Shown: in pieces, positions 26,928-34,768 of the stretch | Numbering within the stretch: position 1 is the stretch's first letter | Layout: the number at the start of each line of letters is the position of its first letter | Assembly (NCBI RefSeq): GCF_022206305.1 | Contig: NZ_JAKOIW010000014.1 | Span: 1-64,000, forward strand | Source of the DNA: Gordonia sp. 'Campus' | Lineage (GTDB): Bacteria; Actinomycetota; Actinomycetes; Mycobacteriales; Mycobacteriaceae | Direction of reading: 5' to 3' | DNA: 64,000 bases | Program-made: the position numbers and the translations under genes | The notes under the pieces: generated by a model | The model's input: the letters and a program-made list of their open reading frames with translations, nothing else | Told to the model about the DNA's origin: nothing | Database searches by the model: none

Positions 26928-27635
26928 ATGGCGAAGACGGTGATCGTGTCGGGCGGAACCGGCGGACTGGGTTCGGCGGTCACGCGCCGGCTGCTCGATG
27001 ACGGGTGGCGGGTGGTGGTGCCATGGGTGGCCGAGGCCGAACTGTCCCGACTCCCCGGCGCCGATCACCCGGGCGCCGATCGACTCGTCACCCTGCAGGC
27101 CGATCTGTTCGACGAGGGCTCGGTGGACGAGGTCGTGTCGACGGCGGCAAGCGACCGGGCGGCTCCGGTCACCGCGGTCGTCAACCTGGTCGGCGGGTTC
27201 GCGATGGGGGAGCGGGTCGACGCGACCCCGGTCGACGAGTTCGAACGCCTCCTGCGTCTGAATCTGCGTCCGTTGTATCTGCTCTCGGCCGCGGCGATCC
27301 CGAGGCTCGCGGAGGCGGGTGGCGGTTCGATCGTCGGGGTCTCGGCGAAGGCAGCCTTCGCGCCGTTCTCCGGTGCGGCCGGGTACATCACCTCGAAGGC
27401 GGCGGTGTGGGCGTTCGTCAGTGCGCTTGCCGCCGAGTACAAGTCGGACGGTATCCGGGCGAACGCGATCCTGCCGTCGGTGATCGACACCCCGGGCAAC
27501 CGGGAGAGTCAGCCGGACTCGTCGAGGTCCGGGTGGGTCTCGCCCGAGGCGATCGCGGACACCATCGCGTTCCTGGTGTCGGACGCCTCGAGCGCGATCA
27601 CCGGAGCCCAGGTCCCGGTGCCCGGCGTCGGCTGA
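26928..27635 (+). CDS. Short-chain dehydrogenase/reductase
   Basis: 235 residues from ATG 26928; ATG 26919, three codons upstream, is nearly as good. The Rossmann motif SGGTGGLGSA is at about 7-16, and the catalytic YITSK lies near residue 153. There is a Ser at VSAKAAF before it. The overall pattern fits classic NAD(P)-dependent SDRs. It is divergent from the MFS exporter, with 117 bp between start codons, and is followed by a 21-bp tandem repeat. Substrate unknown. Confidence 0.85.
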   Translation: MAKTVIVSGGTGGLGSAVTRRLLDDGWRVVVPWVAEAELSRLPGADHPGADRLVTLQADLFDEGSVDEVVSTAASDRAAPVTAVVNLVGGFAMGERVDATPVDEFERLLRLNLRPLYLLSAAAIPRLAEAGGGSIVGVSAKAAFAPFSGAAGYITSKAAVWAFVSALAAEYKSDGIRANAILPSVIDTPGNRESQPDSSRSGWVSPEAIADTIAFLVSDASSAITGAQVPVPGVG

Positions 27636-27658
27636 GCCAGGCGCGAGCAGAGGGTCAG

Positions 27659-27763
27659 ACGCACGGTCAACGGGATCAGGTGCACGGTCGACGGGATCGA
27701 GTGCACGGTCGACGGGATCAGGTGCACGGTCGACGGGATCGAGTGCACGGTCGACGGGGTCGA
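27659..27763. repeat. Five-copy 21-bp tandem repeat between convergent genes
   Basis: Units start at 27659, 27680, 27701, 27722 and 27743. Each contains the core GCACGGTCGACGGGATC; the first has AA for GA and the last GG for GA. Unit ends alternate AG and GA, so copies 2-3 and 4-5 form a 42-bp higher-order repeat. Each unit holds the 6-bp palindromes GTGCAC and GTCGAC. It fills the gap between the SDR stop (27635) and the MaoC stop (27785). Open frames across it encode only repetitive peptides. Confidence 0.95.
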
Positions 27764-27784
27764 AAACCGCTCCGCAGCCACGTG

Positions 27785-28252
27785 TCAGGTGTGCGAGCGA
27801 CCCGGTCGTGCGTGCACATAGGCTTCGACGACGGTCCGCAACACGGGCTTGCCGTCGGTGTTGCGCAGTTCGGCCGATGAGGTGACCAGAGCGCGGTCGC
27901 GGTCGTCGAACTCGATCGCGTCGATGACGGTCGACCCGGTGAGTGTGTCACCGGGGCGGACCGGACGCAGGAACTCGACGTCGCCCAGTCGCTTGCCCGC
28001 GATCACCCGCCAATTGTCCAGCACGCCGGTGACATTGAGCTTCTGGTAGATCGACATGGTGTGCAGCCCGCTGGCGATGAGTCCGCCGTAGGGTCCGCGC
28101 GCCGCGACGTCCGGGTCGACGTGGAAGTCCTGCGGGTCCCACGCCCGGGCGAAGTCGAGCAGTTCTTTCTCGGTGACGTGGTGCGTGCCGAACTCGAAGG
28201 TCTGGCCGACCGTCAGATCGTCGGCCCAGAGTCTCGTCGATCCATCGGTCAC
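27785..28252 (-). CDS. MaoC-like (R)-hydratase family protein
   Basis: 155 residues, single hot-dog fold. The hydratase-2 motif appears in ARAWDPQDFHVDPDVAARGPYGGLIASGLHTMSIYQKL (Asp and His catalytic pair, about residues 37-43). GTG 28252 overlaps the stop of the Ag85-like esterase gene (GTGA), so both are translated from one message. MaoC proteins hydrate 2-enoyl-CoAs. With kstR next door a steroid-derived CoA ester is a possible substrate, but there is no KstR site directly upstream of this pair. Confidence 0.83.
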   Translation of the reverse strand: MTDGSTRLWADDLTVGQTFEFGTHHVTEKELLDFARAWDPQDFHVDPDVAARGPYGGLIASGLHTMSIYQKLNVTGVLDNWRVIAGKRLGDVEFLRPVRPGDTLTGSTVIDAIEFDDRDRALVTSSAELRNTDGKPVLRTVVEAYVHARPGRSHT

Positions 28253-29259
28253 TTCAGGTCTGCCGCGATCATCGGCCAGGTGGTCTCGAGGTCGCGCTCC
28301 CAGTAACCCCAGGAGTGGGTGCCGCCGGGGCGGAAGGTGACCTTGTGCGGCACCTTGAGCGCCCGCATCCGGGAGGCCATCTGCTTGGTGCACTCGTTGA
28401 CCGCGGCCTCGATGATGCCGCCGATGACCACCTGATTGGCCAAGGTCAGCGGGTCGCCGGCGACCAGCGGTGCCTCGAGCCGGTCGAACTGGCCGGGCAT
28501 GCCGGTGCCGCTGGTCATGTAGACCTTGGTGCCACGCAGCTTGGCCGCGTTGATGTACGGGTCGTTGTCGCGCCACCCCGACGACGTGACCGGCCCCCAC
28601 ATGTTGTTCAGGTTGCCCTGCCCGCGATCCGCCACGACCATCCGGATGTAGGCCTGTCCCAGCGGATCACTGGTCCGCGCGCACCCGCTGTAGGCAGCCG
28701 CGGCCCGGTAGAGCTTCGGGGCCGCGATCGCGAGGTTGAGGACAGAGGTGCCCGCCATCGAGATGCCGGCGATCGCGTTGACACCGGTGGTGTCGAATTC
28801 CTTGTCCACCAACGGCGGTAGTTCCTTGGTGAGGAAGGTCGTCCACTTGTTGCGGCCCAGGACCGGGTCGTCGTGCTGCCAGTCGGTGTAGTACGAGAAT
28901 GCGCCCCCGATGGGGGTGACGACGTTGACGGGCTTGTCGGAGAAGAACTTCGCGTACTGGGTCTTGGCGGCCCACGTCGCCGAGTCCTCGCCGCCGCCGG
29001 CGCCGTTGAGCAGATAGAGAGTGGGACGGGGCTTCGTGGTGTCCTTGGGTCGAAGGACGTTGACCGGGATCAGCTTTCGCATGGCTGCGGAGTACACGAT
29101 GAGGGTGGACTGCTGGGCCGAGTCGTGGATGACGGTATCGACGCGTGCGCGCTCGGGATCCGGGGTCGGTTCGGCCAGGGCGGCGGGCGCCCAACCGGTG
29201 ACCGCGACAGCTACCGCACACCCGACGACGCTCAGTCGCTTCATCCAGGAGGATCGCAC
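28249..29259 (-). CDS. Secreted Ag85-like esterase/mycolyltransferase-family protein
   Basis: 336 residues. GTG 29259 is chosen because AAAGGGG lies 6 nt upstream. A Sec signal peptide is clear (hydrophobic about 10-27, ALAEP cleavage region). The alpha/beta-hydrolase triad is recognisable: Ser167 in GISMAG and His315 in THSWGYW, the same His-Ser-Trp sequence as in antigen 85. Antigen 85 proteins move mycolates onto trehalose and arabinogalactan; this divergent paralogue could be a mycolyltransferase or a secreted esterase. It is coupled to a cytoplasmic MaoC gene, an odd pairing. A TTAACAAA direct repeat and palindrome lie just upstream. Confidence 0.82.
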   Translation of the reverse strand: MRSSWMKRLSVVGCAVAVAVTGWAPAALAEPTPDPERARVDTVIHDSAQQSTLIVYSAAMRKLIPVNVLRPKDTTKPRPTLYLLNGAGGGEDSATWAAKTQYAKFFSDKPVNVVTPIGGAFSYYTDWQHDDPVLGRNKWTTFLTKELPPLVDKEFDTTGVNAIAGISMAGTSVLNLAIAAPKLYRAAAAYSGCARTSDPLGQAYIRMVVADRGQGNLNNMWGPVTSSGWRDNDPYINAAKLRGTKVYMTSGTGMPGQFDRLEAPLVAGDPLTLANQVVIGGIIEAAVNECTKQMASRMRALKVPHKVTFRPGGTHSWGYWERDLETTWPMIAADLK

Positions 29260-29272
29260 CTCTAGCCCCTTT

Positions 29273-29302
29273 ACTTAACAAAAGTCTCAGACTTAACAAA
29301 GG
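29273..29302. promoter_or_regulatory. Repeated ACTTAACAAA and central palindrome upstream of the Ag85-like gene
   Basis: ACTTAACAAA occurs at 29273-29282 and 29291-29300, an 18-bp period. Between and overlapping them AAGTCTCAGACTT (29282-29294) is a perfect palindrome around C. It is AT-rich in a GC-rich region and 14-43 bp before the GTG, so it is probably an operator. It does not match the KstR consensus. Confidence 0.5.
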
Positions 29303-29392
29303 TAACCGAGATGTTCCGGAGCCCCCAACCGAGACGATCCGTCGTTAGGTAGTTGTGACGTCGGCTGACGAACCTGCGGGGCCGCGACGGAT

Positions 29393-30043
29393 CTAGTGGA
29401 GGCGATCCTTGAGCAGCAGGCGAACGGTCAGCTCGAGGCGGTTGGTGACATCGGTGGCCGACGCGCGACGCGTGAGCCACTGCACGAGATTCGACATCCA
29501 GACATCGGACAGCACGCGGGCGATCGCGAGATCTTCCTCGGTCGGTTCGCCGTTGTCGACGATGGCGCCTGCGAGCAGGCGGTCGATGATTCCCGCCACC
29601 TGGTCGACCTCGGCGGTGGCCGAGGCGTCGGCGAACATGAAGGCGCGGGTCATCGCCTCGGTGAGCAGGGGATCGCGCTGCATCGCGAAGGTGATCATGT
29701 CCAGGACGTGACGCAACCGGTCGATCGGGGTGTCGCCACGCAGCTGGGAGCGGTCGACCTTGGACTCGACCCGCTCGAACTCGCGAGCGAGTGCGGTCAC
29801 CAGCAGATGGACCTTCGACGGGAAGTAGCGGTAGAGCGTGCCGACGGCGACATCGGCCTTGTCGGCGACGGTGCGCATCTGCACGGCGTCGTACCCACCC
29901 TTGGAGGCCAGCGCGAGTGTCGCGTCGAGGATGCGGCGGCGGCGTTCGCGCTGCGCGGTGGAGCCGGCTTCGGGCGAGGCGGCGGACGCCGCGGCCCCGT
30001 TGGGGGCCTCGACCGCGGCATTGCCGGGTGCAGAACGGGCCAT
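29393..30043 (-). CDS. kstR: Cholesterol catabolism repressor KstR (TetR family)
   Basis: 216 residues. The sequence around the helix-turn-helix (SKGGYDAVQMRTVADKADVAVGTLYRYFPSK, about 48-77) and DPLLTEAMTRAFMFADASA matches mycobacterial KstR (Rv3574) very closely as I remember it. KstR represses the upper cholesterol genes and is released by steroid CoA thioesters such as 3-oxo-4-cholestenoyl-CoA. It is divergent from fadE34, as in M. tuberculosis. A perfect KstR palindrome lies in the shared gap, so autoregulation is expected. An Ala-rich N-terminal extension of about 28 residues precedes the conserved part. Confidence 0.95.
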   Translation of the reverse strand: MARSAPGNAAVEAPNGAAASAASPEAGSTAQRERRRRILDATLALASKGGYDAVQMRTVADKADVAVGTLYRYFPSKVHLLVTALAREFERVESKVDRSQLRGDTPIDRLRHVLDMITFAMQRDPLLTEAMTRAFMFADASATAEVDQVAGIIDRLLAGAIVDNGEPTEEDLAIARVLSDVWMSNLVQWLTRRASATDVTNRLELTVRLLLKDRLH

Positions 30044-30123
30044 GTGCTCTCGAATGTCCTCACGTGATCAGGGTCGGGCGGGTGGATCCAGGTGGCTACC
30101 CGATCGCGATCCACCCATGGCAT

Positions 30124-30141
30124 ATTAGAACAGGTTCTAAT
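30124..30141. promoter_or_regulatory. KstR operator between kstR and fadE34
   Basis: Arms ATTAGAAC and GTTCTAAT are perfect complements around AG, matching the KstR core AAC-N2-GTT with flanking A/T. It is 35 bp before the fadE34 start and 81 bp before the kstR start, well placed to control both. Confidence 0.9.
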
Positions 30142-30175
30142 TATTCGTCACAACTCGACATACAGAGGATCCGTC

Positions 30176-32368
30176 GTGACAATCGCCACCTCGTCCGAGC
30201 AAGTAGCCGTCTGCCAGAGTATCGAGTCGTGGGCGCGTAGCGCACAGGTGACCGAGCTCGTGCGCTCCGACATCGACAAACCCCGCGATCAGTGGACCGG
30301 CCTGTTCGAGCAGCTGGCCGAGTTCGGGGTGTTCGCGGCCGCGGTCCCCGAAGATGCCGACGGGCTCGGCGCGAGCTTCGTCGACGTCGCGGCGATGGTC
30401 GAGAAGTGCGGTGTCGAGCTCGTCCCCGGTCCCATCGGACCCACCGTGGCGGCCGCGATCGCTATCGGCGCGAGCGACGACGCCGCTGCCCGCGAACTGC
30501 TCGGCGACATCCTTTACGGGCAGGTCCCGGTGGTGACGCCGGCGACGAGCTGGTCGCCGCCGGTCGACGCGCCACCGTGGCATGACTCCCTCGACCTCGG
30601 GCTGGTGAGCGGCTACGTCGACGGGGCCGCGGTGCTGGTTTGCGGCGATGTACCCGGCCGGGGCGCCGGGTGGTGGGTCGTGCCCCCGGGTACCGCCACG
30701 GTCGAAGCCGAACCACAGGGCGCGCTGGACGGGACCGCGTCGGTCAGCCGGGTCCGCCTGAGCGGCGTGTCGGCGGACACGCTCGTCGAGGTGCCCGACG
30801 CGCACCTCGTCGAGGGTCTGCTGTCGGCCACCCTGGCCGCCTATCAGAGCGGCGTCGCCCGGTGGGCACTCGACACCGCGGTCGATTACGCGAAGGTGCG
30901 TACCCAGTTCGGGGTCGCGATCGGGTCGTTCCAGGCGATCAAGCACATCTGTGCCGAGATGCTGTGCCGCAGCGAGCGGATCACCGCGGTGGCATGGGAC
31001 GCGGCGCGCGCCGTCGACGACCTGCTCGCCGCCTCGACCGAGGAGGAGCGGGCCACCGCGCACGATCAGCTGGAGATCAGCCGGCTGGCCGCCGAGGTGA
31101 TCGTCGCCAAGGACGCCGTGGCCAACGCCAAGGACTGCATCCAGGTTCTCGGCGGCATCGGTTTCACCTTCGAGCACGACGCCCATCTGTATCTGCGTTC
31201 CGCGCTGGCAGCCGTCTCGACACTGCGGCACGCCCATGACCATGCGGTGCAACTCGCGCGGCTCGGTGTCGCCGGGATGCGACGCCGGTTCCGGTTGGAT
31301 CTCTCGCAGGTCGAGGACCGTCGCGACGAGGTCCAGGCCACTGTCGCGCGGATCGCCGAGGCCGACACCGCGGACCGCCGCCGGTTGCTGGCCGAGACCG
31401 GCTACCTGACCCCGCACTGGCCGACCCCCCACGGCCTGGGAGCCGACGCGGCGCTGCAGTTGCTCATCGACACCGAACTCGACCGTGCGGAGGTCGAGCG
31501 TCCGGACCTGGTGATCGGGGCCTGGGCCATCCCGACCATCCTCCAGCACGGCACCGATGCCCAGCGCGAACGTTTCGTCGCCCCGACGCTGGCCGGCGAC
31601 ATCGTGTGGTGCCAGCTGTTCAGCGAACCGGAGGCGGGATCGGACCTCGCGGCCTTGCGCACCCGCGCCGAACGGGTCGACGGTGGCTGGAAACTCGACG
31701 GTCAGAAGATATGGACGTCGCAGGCGCACAACGCCCAGTGGGCCATCTGCCTGGCCCGCACGGATCCCCAGGCGCCGAAGAACAAGGGCATCACCTACTT
31801 CCTCGTCGACATGGGCTCGCCCGGCATCGACATCCGGCCCCTCCGCGAACTGACCGGCCGCGCCAACTTCAACGAGGTCTTCCTCGACGGCGTCGTGGTT
31901 CCCGACGACTGTGTCGTCGGCGAGGTGAACAACGGCTGGCGGCTGGCCCGCACGACCCTCGCCAACGAGCGGGTCGCGATGGGCGGTACGGGCCTCGGCA
32001 AGGAGATGGAGGCACTGCTCGGACAGGTGCAGGGGATGTCGCGGACGCTGACCGACGACGAGCTCGCGGCGCTCGGCGCCCAGCTCGCCGACGCGCATGT
32101 CGGCCGCGTGCTCGATGCCCGCGCCGCGACACGGCAACTCGCCGGACTCGATCCCGGTGCGCTGTCGAGCGTGCGCAAGCTGATCGGCGTCGAGCACCGA
32201 CAGTCCGTGCCGGATCTGGCGCTGCAGCTGGTCGGGATCGACGGTGTGGCGGCGACCGAGGCGTCCGAATCCGTGCTGCAGAACCGTTGTCTGTCGATCG
32301 CGGGCGGGACGACCCAGATCCTGCGGACGGCCGCTGCGGAACGCATTCTCGGTTTGCCGCGGGGCTGA
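30176..32368 (+). CDS. fadE34: Two-domain acyl-CoA dehydrogenase FadE34 (ChsE3-type)
   Basis: 730 residues, two acyl-CoA dehydrogenase modules in one chain: a degenerate one (about 1-365) and a canonical one (about 375-730) with SEPEAGSDLAALRTRAE, DGWKLDGQKIWTS-type flavin motifs and the C-terminal AGGTTQILRTAAAERILGLPRG. GTG 30176 follows AGAGGA. In M. tuberculosis FadE34 is a fused counterpart of the alpha2beta2 enzymes and dehydrogenates a 3-oxo-cholenoyl-type CoA during side-chain beta-oxidation. The neighbouring kstR and its operator support the same role. Not every catalytic residue was traced. Confidence 0.92.
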   Translation: MTIATSSEQVAVCQSIESWARSAQVTELVRSDIDKPRDQWTGLFEQLAEFGVFAAAVPEDADGLGASFVDVAAMVEKCGVELVPGPIGPTVAAAIAIGASDDAAARELLGDILYGQVPVVTPATSWSPPVDAPPWHDSLDLGLVSGYVDGAAVLVCGDVPGRGAGWWVVPPGTATVEAEPQGALDGTASVSRVRLSGVSADTLVEVPDAHLVEGLLSATLAAYQSGVARWALDTAVDYAKVRTQFGVAIGSFQAIKHICAEMLCRSERITAVAWDAARAVDDLLAASTEEERATAHDQLEISRLAAEVIVAKDAVANAKDCIQVLGGIGFTFEHDAHLYLRSALAAVSTLRHAHDHAVQLARLGVAGMRRRFRLDLSQVEDRRDEVQATVARIAEADTADRRRLLAETGYLTPHWPTPHGLGADAALQLLIDTELDRAEVERPDLVIGAWAIPTILQHGTDAQRERFVAPTLAGDIVWCQLFSEPEAGSDLAALRTRAERVDGGWKLDGQKIWTSQAHNAQWAICLARTDPQAPKNKGITYFLVDMGSPGIDIRPLRELTGRANFNEVFLDGVVVPDDCVVGEVNNGWRLARTTLANERVAMGGTGLGKEMEALLGQVQGMSRTLTDDELAALGAQLADAHVGRVLDARAATRQLAGLDPGALSSVRKLIGVEHRQSVPDLALQLVGIDGVAATEASESVLQNRCLSIAGGTTQILRTAAAERILGLPRG

Positions 32369-32437
32369 CGCGAGGCGGGGGAGGAGAAAGCGCAGATAAG
32401 CGACGATTCCGACCCTCTTGCGCGAGGACTCTGATAC

Positions 32438-32457
32438 AACTAGAACAGGTTCTAGTT
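32438..32457. promoter_or_regulatory. KstR operator before fadE28 operon
   Basis: A perfect 20-bp palindrome, AACTAGAACAGGTTCTAGTT, centred on AG. It is the strongest KstR-type site in the window and lies 31 bp before the fadE28 GTG. It should repress the whole fadE28-fadE29-chsH2-chsH1-ltp2 operon. Confidence 0.92.
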
Positions 32458-32487
32458 CTCGACGGTTTCTGGTGAGGGAGGCACAGG

Positions 32488-33615
32488 GTGGACTTTGCCC
32501 TGGACGGCACGGCGATCGCGGTCCGCGACGTCGCCGAAGACGTGTTCGCACGACGACAGCCGGACTGGGAGTCGACGTTCGGTGGTCGCGGTTCCGGCTC
32601 CGAACAGACGACCAGGGGCGGTTTCGACGCAGACGGCTGGCAGGCCCTCGTCGACGCGGGGTTGCTGGCCTTGCCGCTCCCGGCTGCGCTCGACGGTGAC
32701 GAGGTCGACGAGTCGGGCCTCCTCCCGCTGCTGCGTCGGATGGGCCGCGCCGCGGCGGTGACACCGGCACTCGGGTCGCTCACCGCCGCCCTCGTGTTCG
32801 CGAAGGCCGACGCGGAGTCGGTCTGGACGCGTCATGGCGCAGCGCTCACCGGAGGCAACTGGGTGTCGATCGCCATCGGCGAGCACGGCGACGCCCTGAC
32901 CGCCACCCCTTCGACGACCGTTCGCGGCGGGCGGCTCACCGGTACCAAGGTCGGCGTCCTGCACGCCGACGGTGCGGCTCTCTTCCTGGTCGCCGCGGAT
33001 GCCGGAGTGGTCGCCGTGGCGCCGGACGCACCGGGGATCACCGTCACGCGCACCCCCGCGTCGAGTGGATGGGGTGAGTACACCGTCGTCTTCGACGATG
33101 TACCCGTCGACGACGCCGACATCGTCGTGCGTGACCTCTCGGTGCTGCGCGACCGGTACCGGCTCGCACTCTGTGCCTACGGTGACGGCCTGGTCGCCGG
33201 CGCCACCCGGCTGACGGCCGATCACGTCTCCACCCGCGAACAGTTCGGCAAACCGATCGCGCTGTTCCAGGCCGTCGGCCAGCAACTCGCCGACATCTAC
33301 GTGGTGGGCCGGTCGATGGAACTGTCGACCACCGCAGCCGCCTGGCGTCTGTCCGAAGGACTGGACGCGGCAACAGATCTCGCGATCGCCGCCTACTGGC
33401 TGGCGGAGGAGATCCCGCCGACGATGCGCACCATGACGCACCTGCACGGGGGGATAGGCGTCGACATCACCTACCCGTTGCACCGCTACTTCTCGCTCGC
33501 CAAGGATCTCGCGCGGCTCGTCGGAGGTGCCGGCGTGCGGCTCGACGAACTGGCCGACATCACCGACGTCCCCGCAGACGACGCCCGTATCGCAGAGGTG
33601 CCCGATGTTCATTGA
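32488..33615 (+). CDS. fadE28: Acyl-CoA dehydrogenase FadE28 (ChsE subunit)
   Basis: 375 residues; GTG 32488 follows GGAGG. It has the acyl-CoA dehydrogenase fold, with the usual YADRLTADHVSTREQFGKPIALFQAVGQQLAD-type helix region and a C-terminal HLHGGIGVDITYPLHRYFSLAKDL. It overlaps fadE29 by 11 bp. In M. tuberculosis FadE28-FadE29 form an alpha2beta2 enzyme (ChsE1-ChsE2) that dehydrogenates the propionyl-CoA side chain of 3-oxo-4-pregnene-20-carboxyl-CoA. The same gene order with chsH2, chsH1 and ltp2 follows here, so the assignment is secure. Cyp125, which heads the mycobacterial operon, is absent from this position. Confidence 0.93.
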   Translation: MDFALDGTAIAVRDVAEDVFARRQPDWESTFGGRGSGSEQTTRGGFDADGWQALVDAGLLALPLPAALDGDEVDESGLLPLLRRMGRAAAVTPALGSLTAALVFAKADAESVWTRHGAALTGGNWVSIAIGEHGDALTATPSTTVRGGRLTGTKVGVLHADGAALFLVAADAGVVAVAPDAPGITVTRTPASSGWGEYTVVFDDVPVDDADIVVRDLSVLRDRYRLALCAYGDGLVAGATRLTADHVSTREQFGKPIALFQAVGQQLADIYVVGRSMELSTTAAAWRLSEGLDAATDLAIAAYWLAEEIPPTMRTMTHLHGGIGVDITYPLHRYFSLAKDLARLVGGAGVRLDELADITDVPADDARIAEVPDVH

Positions 33616-34768
33616 TCTCACTCCCGAACAGCGCGCGTTGCGCGCCGAACTACGCGAGTATTTCGCCGATCTCGTCACCCCCGACGAGGCGGCGGCCATG
33701 CTCACCGAGCGACACGGACCCACCTACCGCAAGGTGATCAAGCGGATGGGCGACGACGGCCGGCTCGGCGTCGGATGGCCGAAGGAATTCGGTGGCAAGG
33801 GTTTCGGCGAGATCGAACAGCAGATCTTCACCAACGAGGCCGTGCGCGCGGACGTCCCGCTCCCGTCGGTCACGCTGCAGACCGTCGGCCCGACGCTGCA
33901 GGTGCACGGTACCGAGGAGCAGAAGCAGAAGTTCCTGCCCGCGATCCTCGCCGGCGAGGTGCATTTCGCGATCGGGTACACCGAGCCCGAGGCGGGAACG
34001 GACCTCGCCTCGCTGGCCACGACCGCCGTCCGCGACGGCGATCACTACATCGTCAACGGGCAGAAGATCTTCACCACCGGTGGCCACGACGCCGACTACA
34101 TCTGGCTGGCCGTGCGGACCGACAAAGACGCGCCGAAACACAAAGGCATCTCGATCCTCATCGTCGACACCTCCGATCCGGGCTTCAGCTGGACGCCGAT
34201 CATCACGGCGGACGGTGCCCACCACGTCAACGCGACGTACTACAACGACGTCAAGGTCCCGGTGTCGATGCGTGTGGGCGAGGAGGGCGATGGCTGGAAG
34301 CTGATCACCACCCAGCTCAATCACGAGCGCGTCATGCTCGGGCCCGCCGGTCGTATCGACGGCCTGGCCGCCCGGGTACGTCAGTGGGCGCAACGGCCCG
34401 GACCCGACGGCACGGTGATCGCCAAACACGCGGACGTACGCCGCGCACTGGCGGTCATCGACGCCTACGGTCGCATCAACGAGTTGCTGAACTGGCAGGT
34501 GGCATCCACCGGCGAGGCGATCTCGATGGCCGATGCCGCGGCGACCAAGGTGTTCTCCACCGAACGCATCCAGTCCGTGTGCCGCATGGTCAACGAGATC
34601 GTCGGGCGCTACGGCGATTTCACCGATCCCGAGACGGCCGCCCTGGTGGAATGGCTCGACGTCCAGCAGAAGCGGCACGTGGTCATCACCTTCGGCGGCG
34701 GCGTCAACGAGGTCATGCGCGACATGATCGCGACCGCAGGCCTCGGACTCCCGCGGGCCAAGCGGTGA
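33605..34768 (+). CDS. fadE29: Acyl-CoA dehydrogenase FadE29 (ChsE subunit)
   Basis: 387 residues, the same length I recall for the M. tuberculosis protein. The flavin motifs FAIGYTEPEAGTDLASLATTA and GQKIFTTGGHDADYIWLAVR are clear. The C-terminus has FGGGVNEVMRDMIATAGLGLP. It is the partner of FadE28 in the heterotetramer that makes the 17(20)-ene CoA ester. ATG 33605 lies inside the end of fadE28. The stop overlaps the chsH2 GTG (GTGA). Confidence 0.94.
   Translation: MFIDLTPEQRALRAELREYFADLVTPDEAAAMLTERHGPTYRKVIKRMGDDGRLGVGWPKEFGGKGFGEIEQQIFTNEAVRADVPLPSVTLQTVGPTLQVHGTEEQKQKFLPAILAGEVHFAIGYTEPEAGTDLASLATTAVRDGDHYIVNGQKIFTTGGHDADYIWLAVRTDKDAPKHKGISILIVDTSDPGFSWTPIITADGAHHVNATYYNDVKVPVSMRVGEEGDGWKLITTQLNHERVMLGPAGRIDGLAARVRQWAQRPGPDGTVIAKHADVRRALAVIDAYGRINELLNWQVASTGEAISMADAAATKVFSTERIQSVCRMVNEIVGRYGDFTDPETAALVEWLDVQQKRHVVITFGGGVNEVMRDMIATAGLGLPRAKR

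Noticed and set aside
27659-27763. CRISPR array
   Set aside because: Units are contiguous with no unique spacers and no cas genes are present; it is a tandem repeat.
27509-27781. A minus-strand frame with repeated STVHSIP-type peptides
   Set aside because: The repeats are the translation of the 21-bp DNA array; it overlaps the SDR gene and has no ribosome site.
30137-32770. An 877-codon minus-strand frame opposite fadE34
   Set aside because: It is antisense to a clear acyl-CoA dehydrogenase and crosses the second KstR operator.
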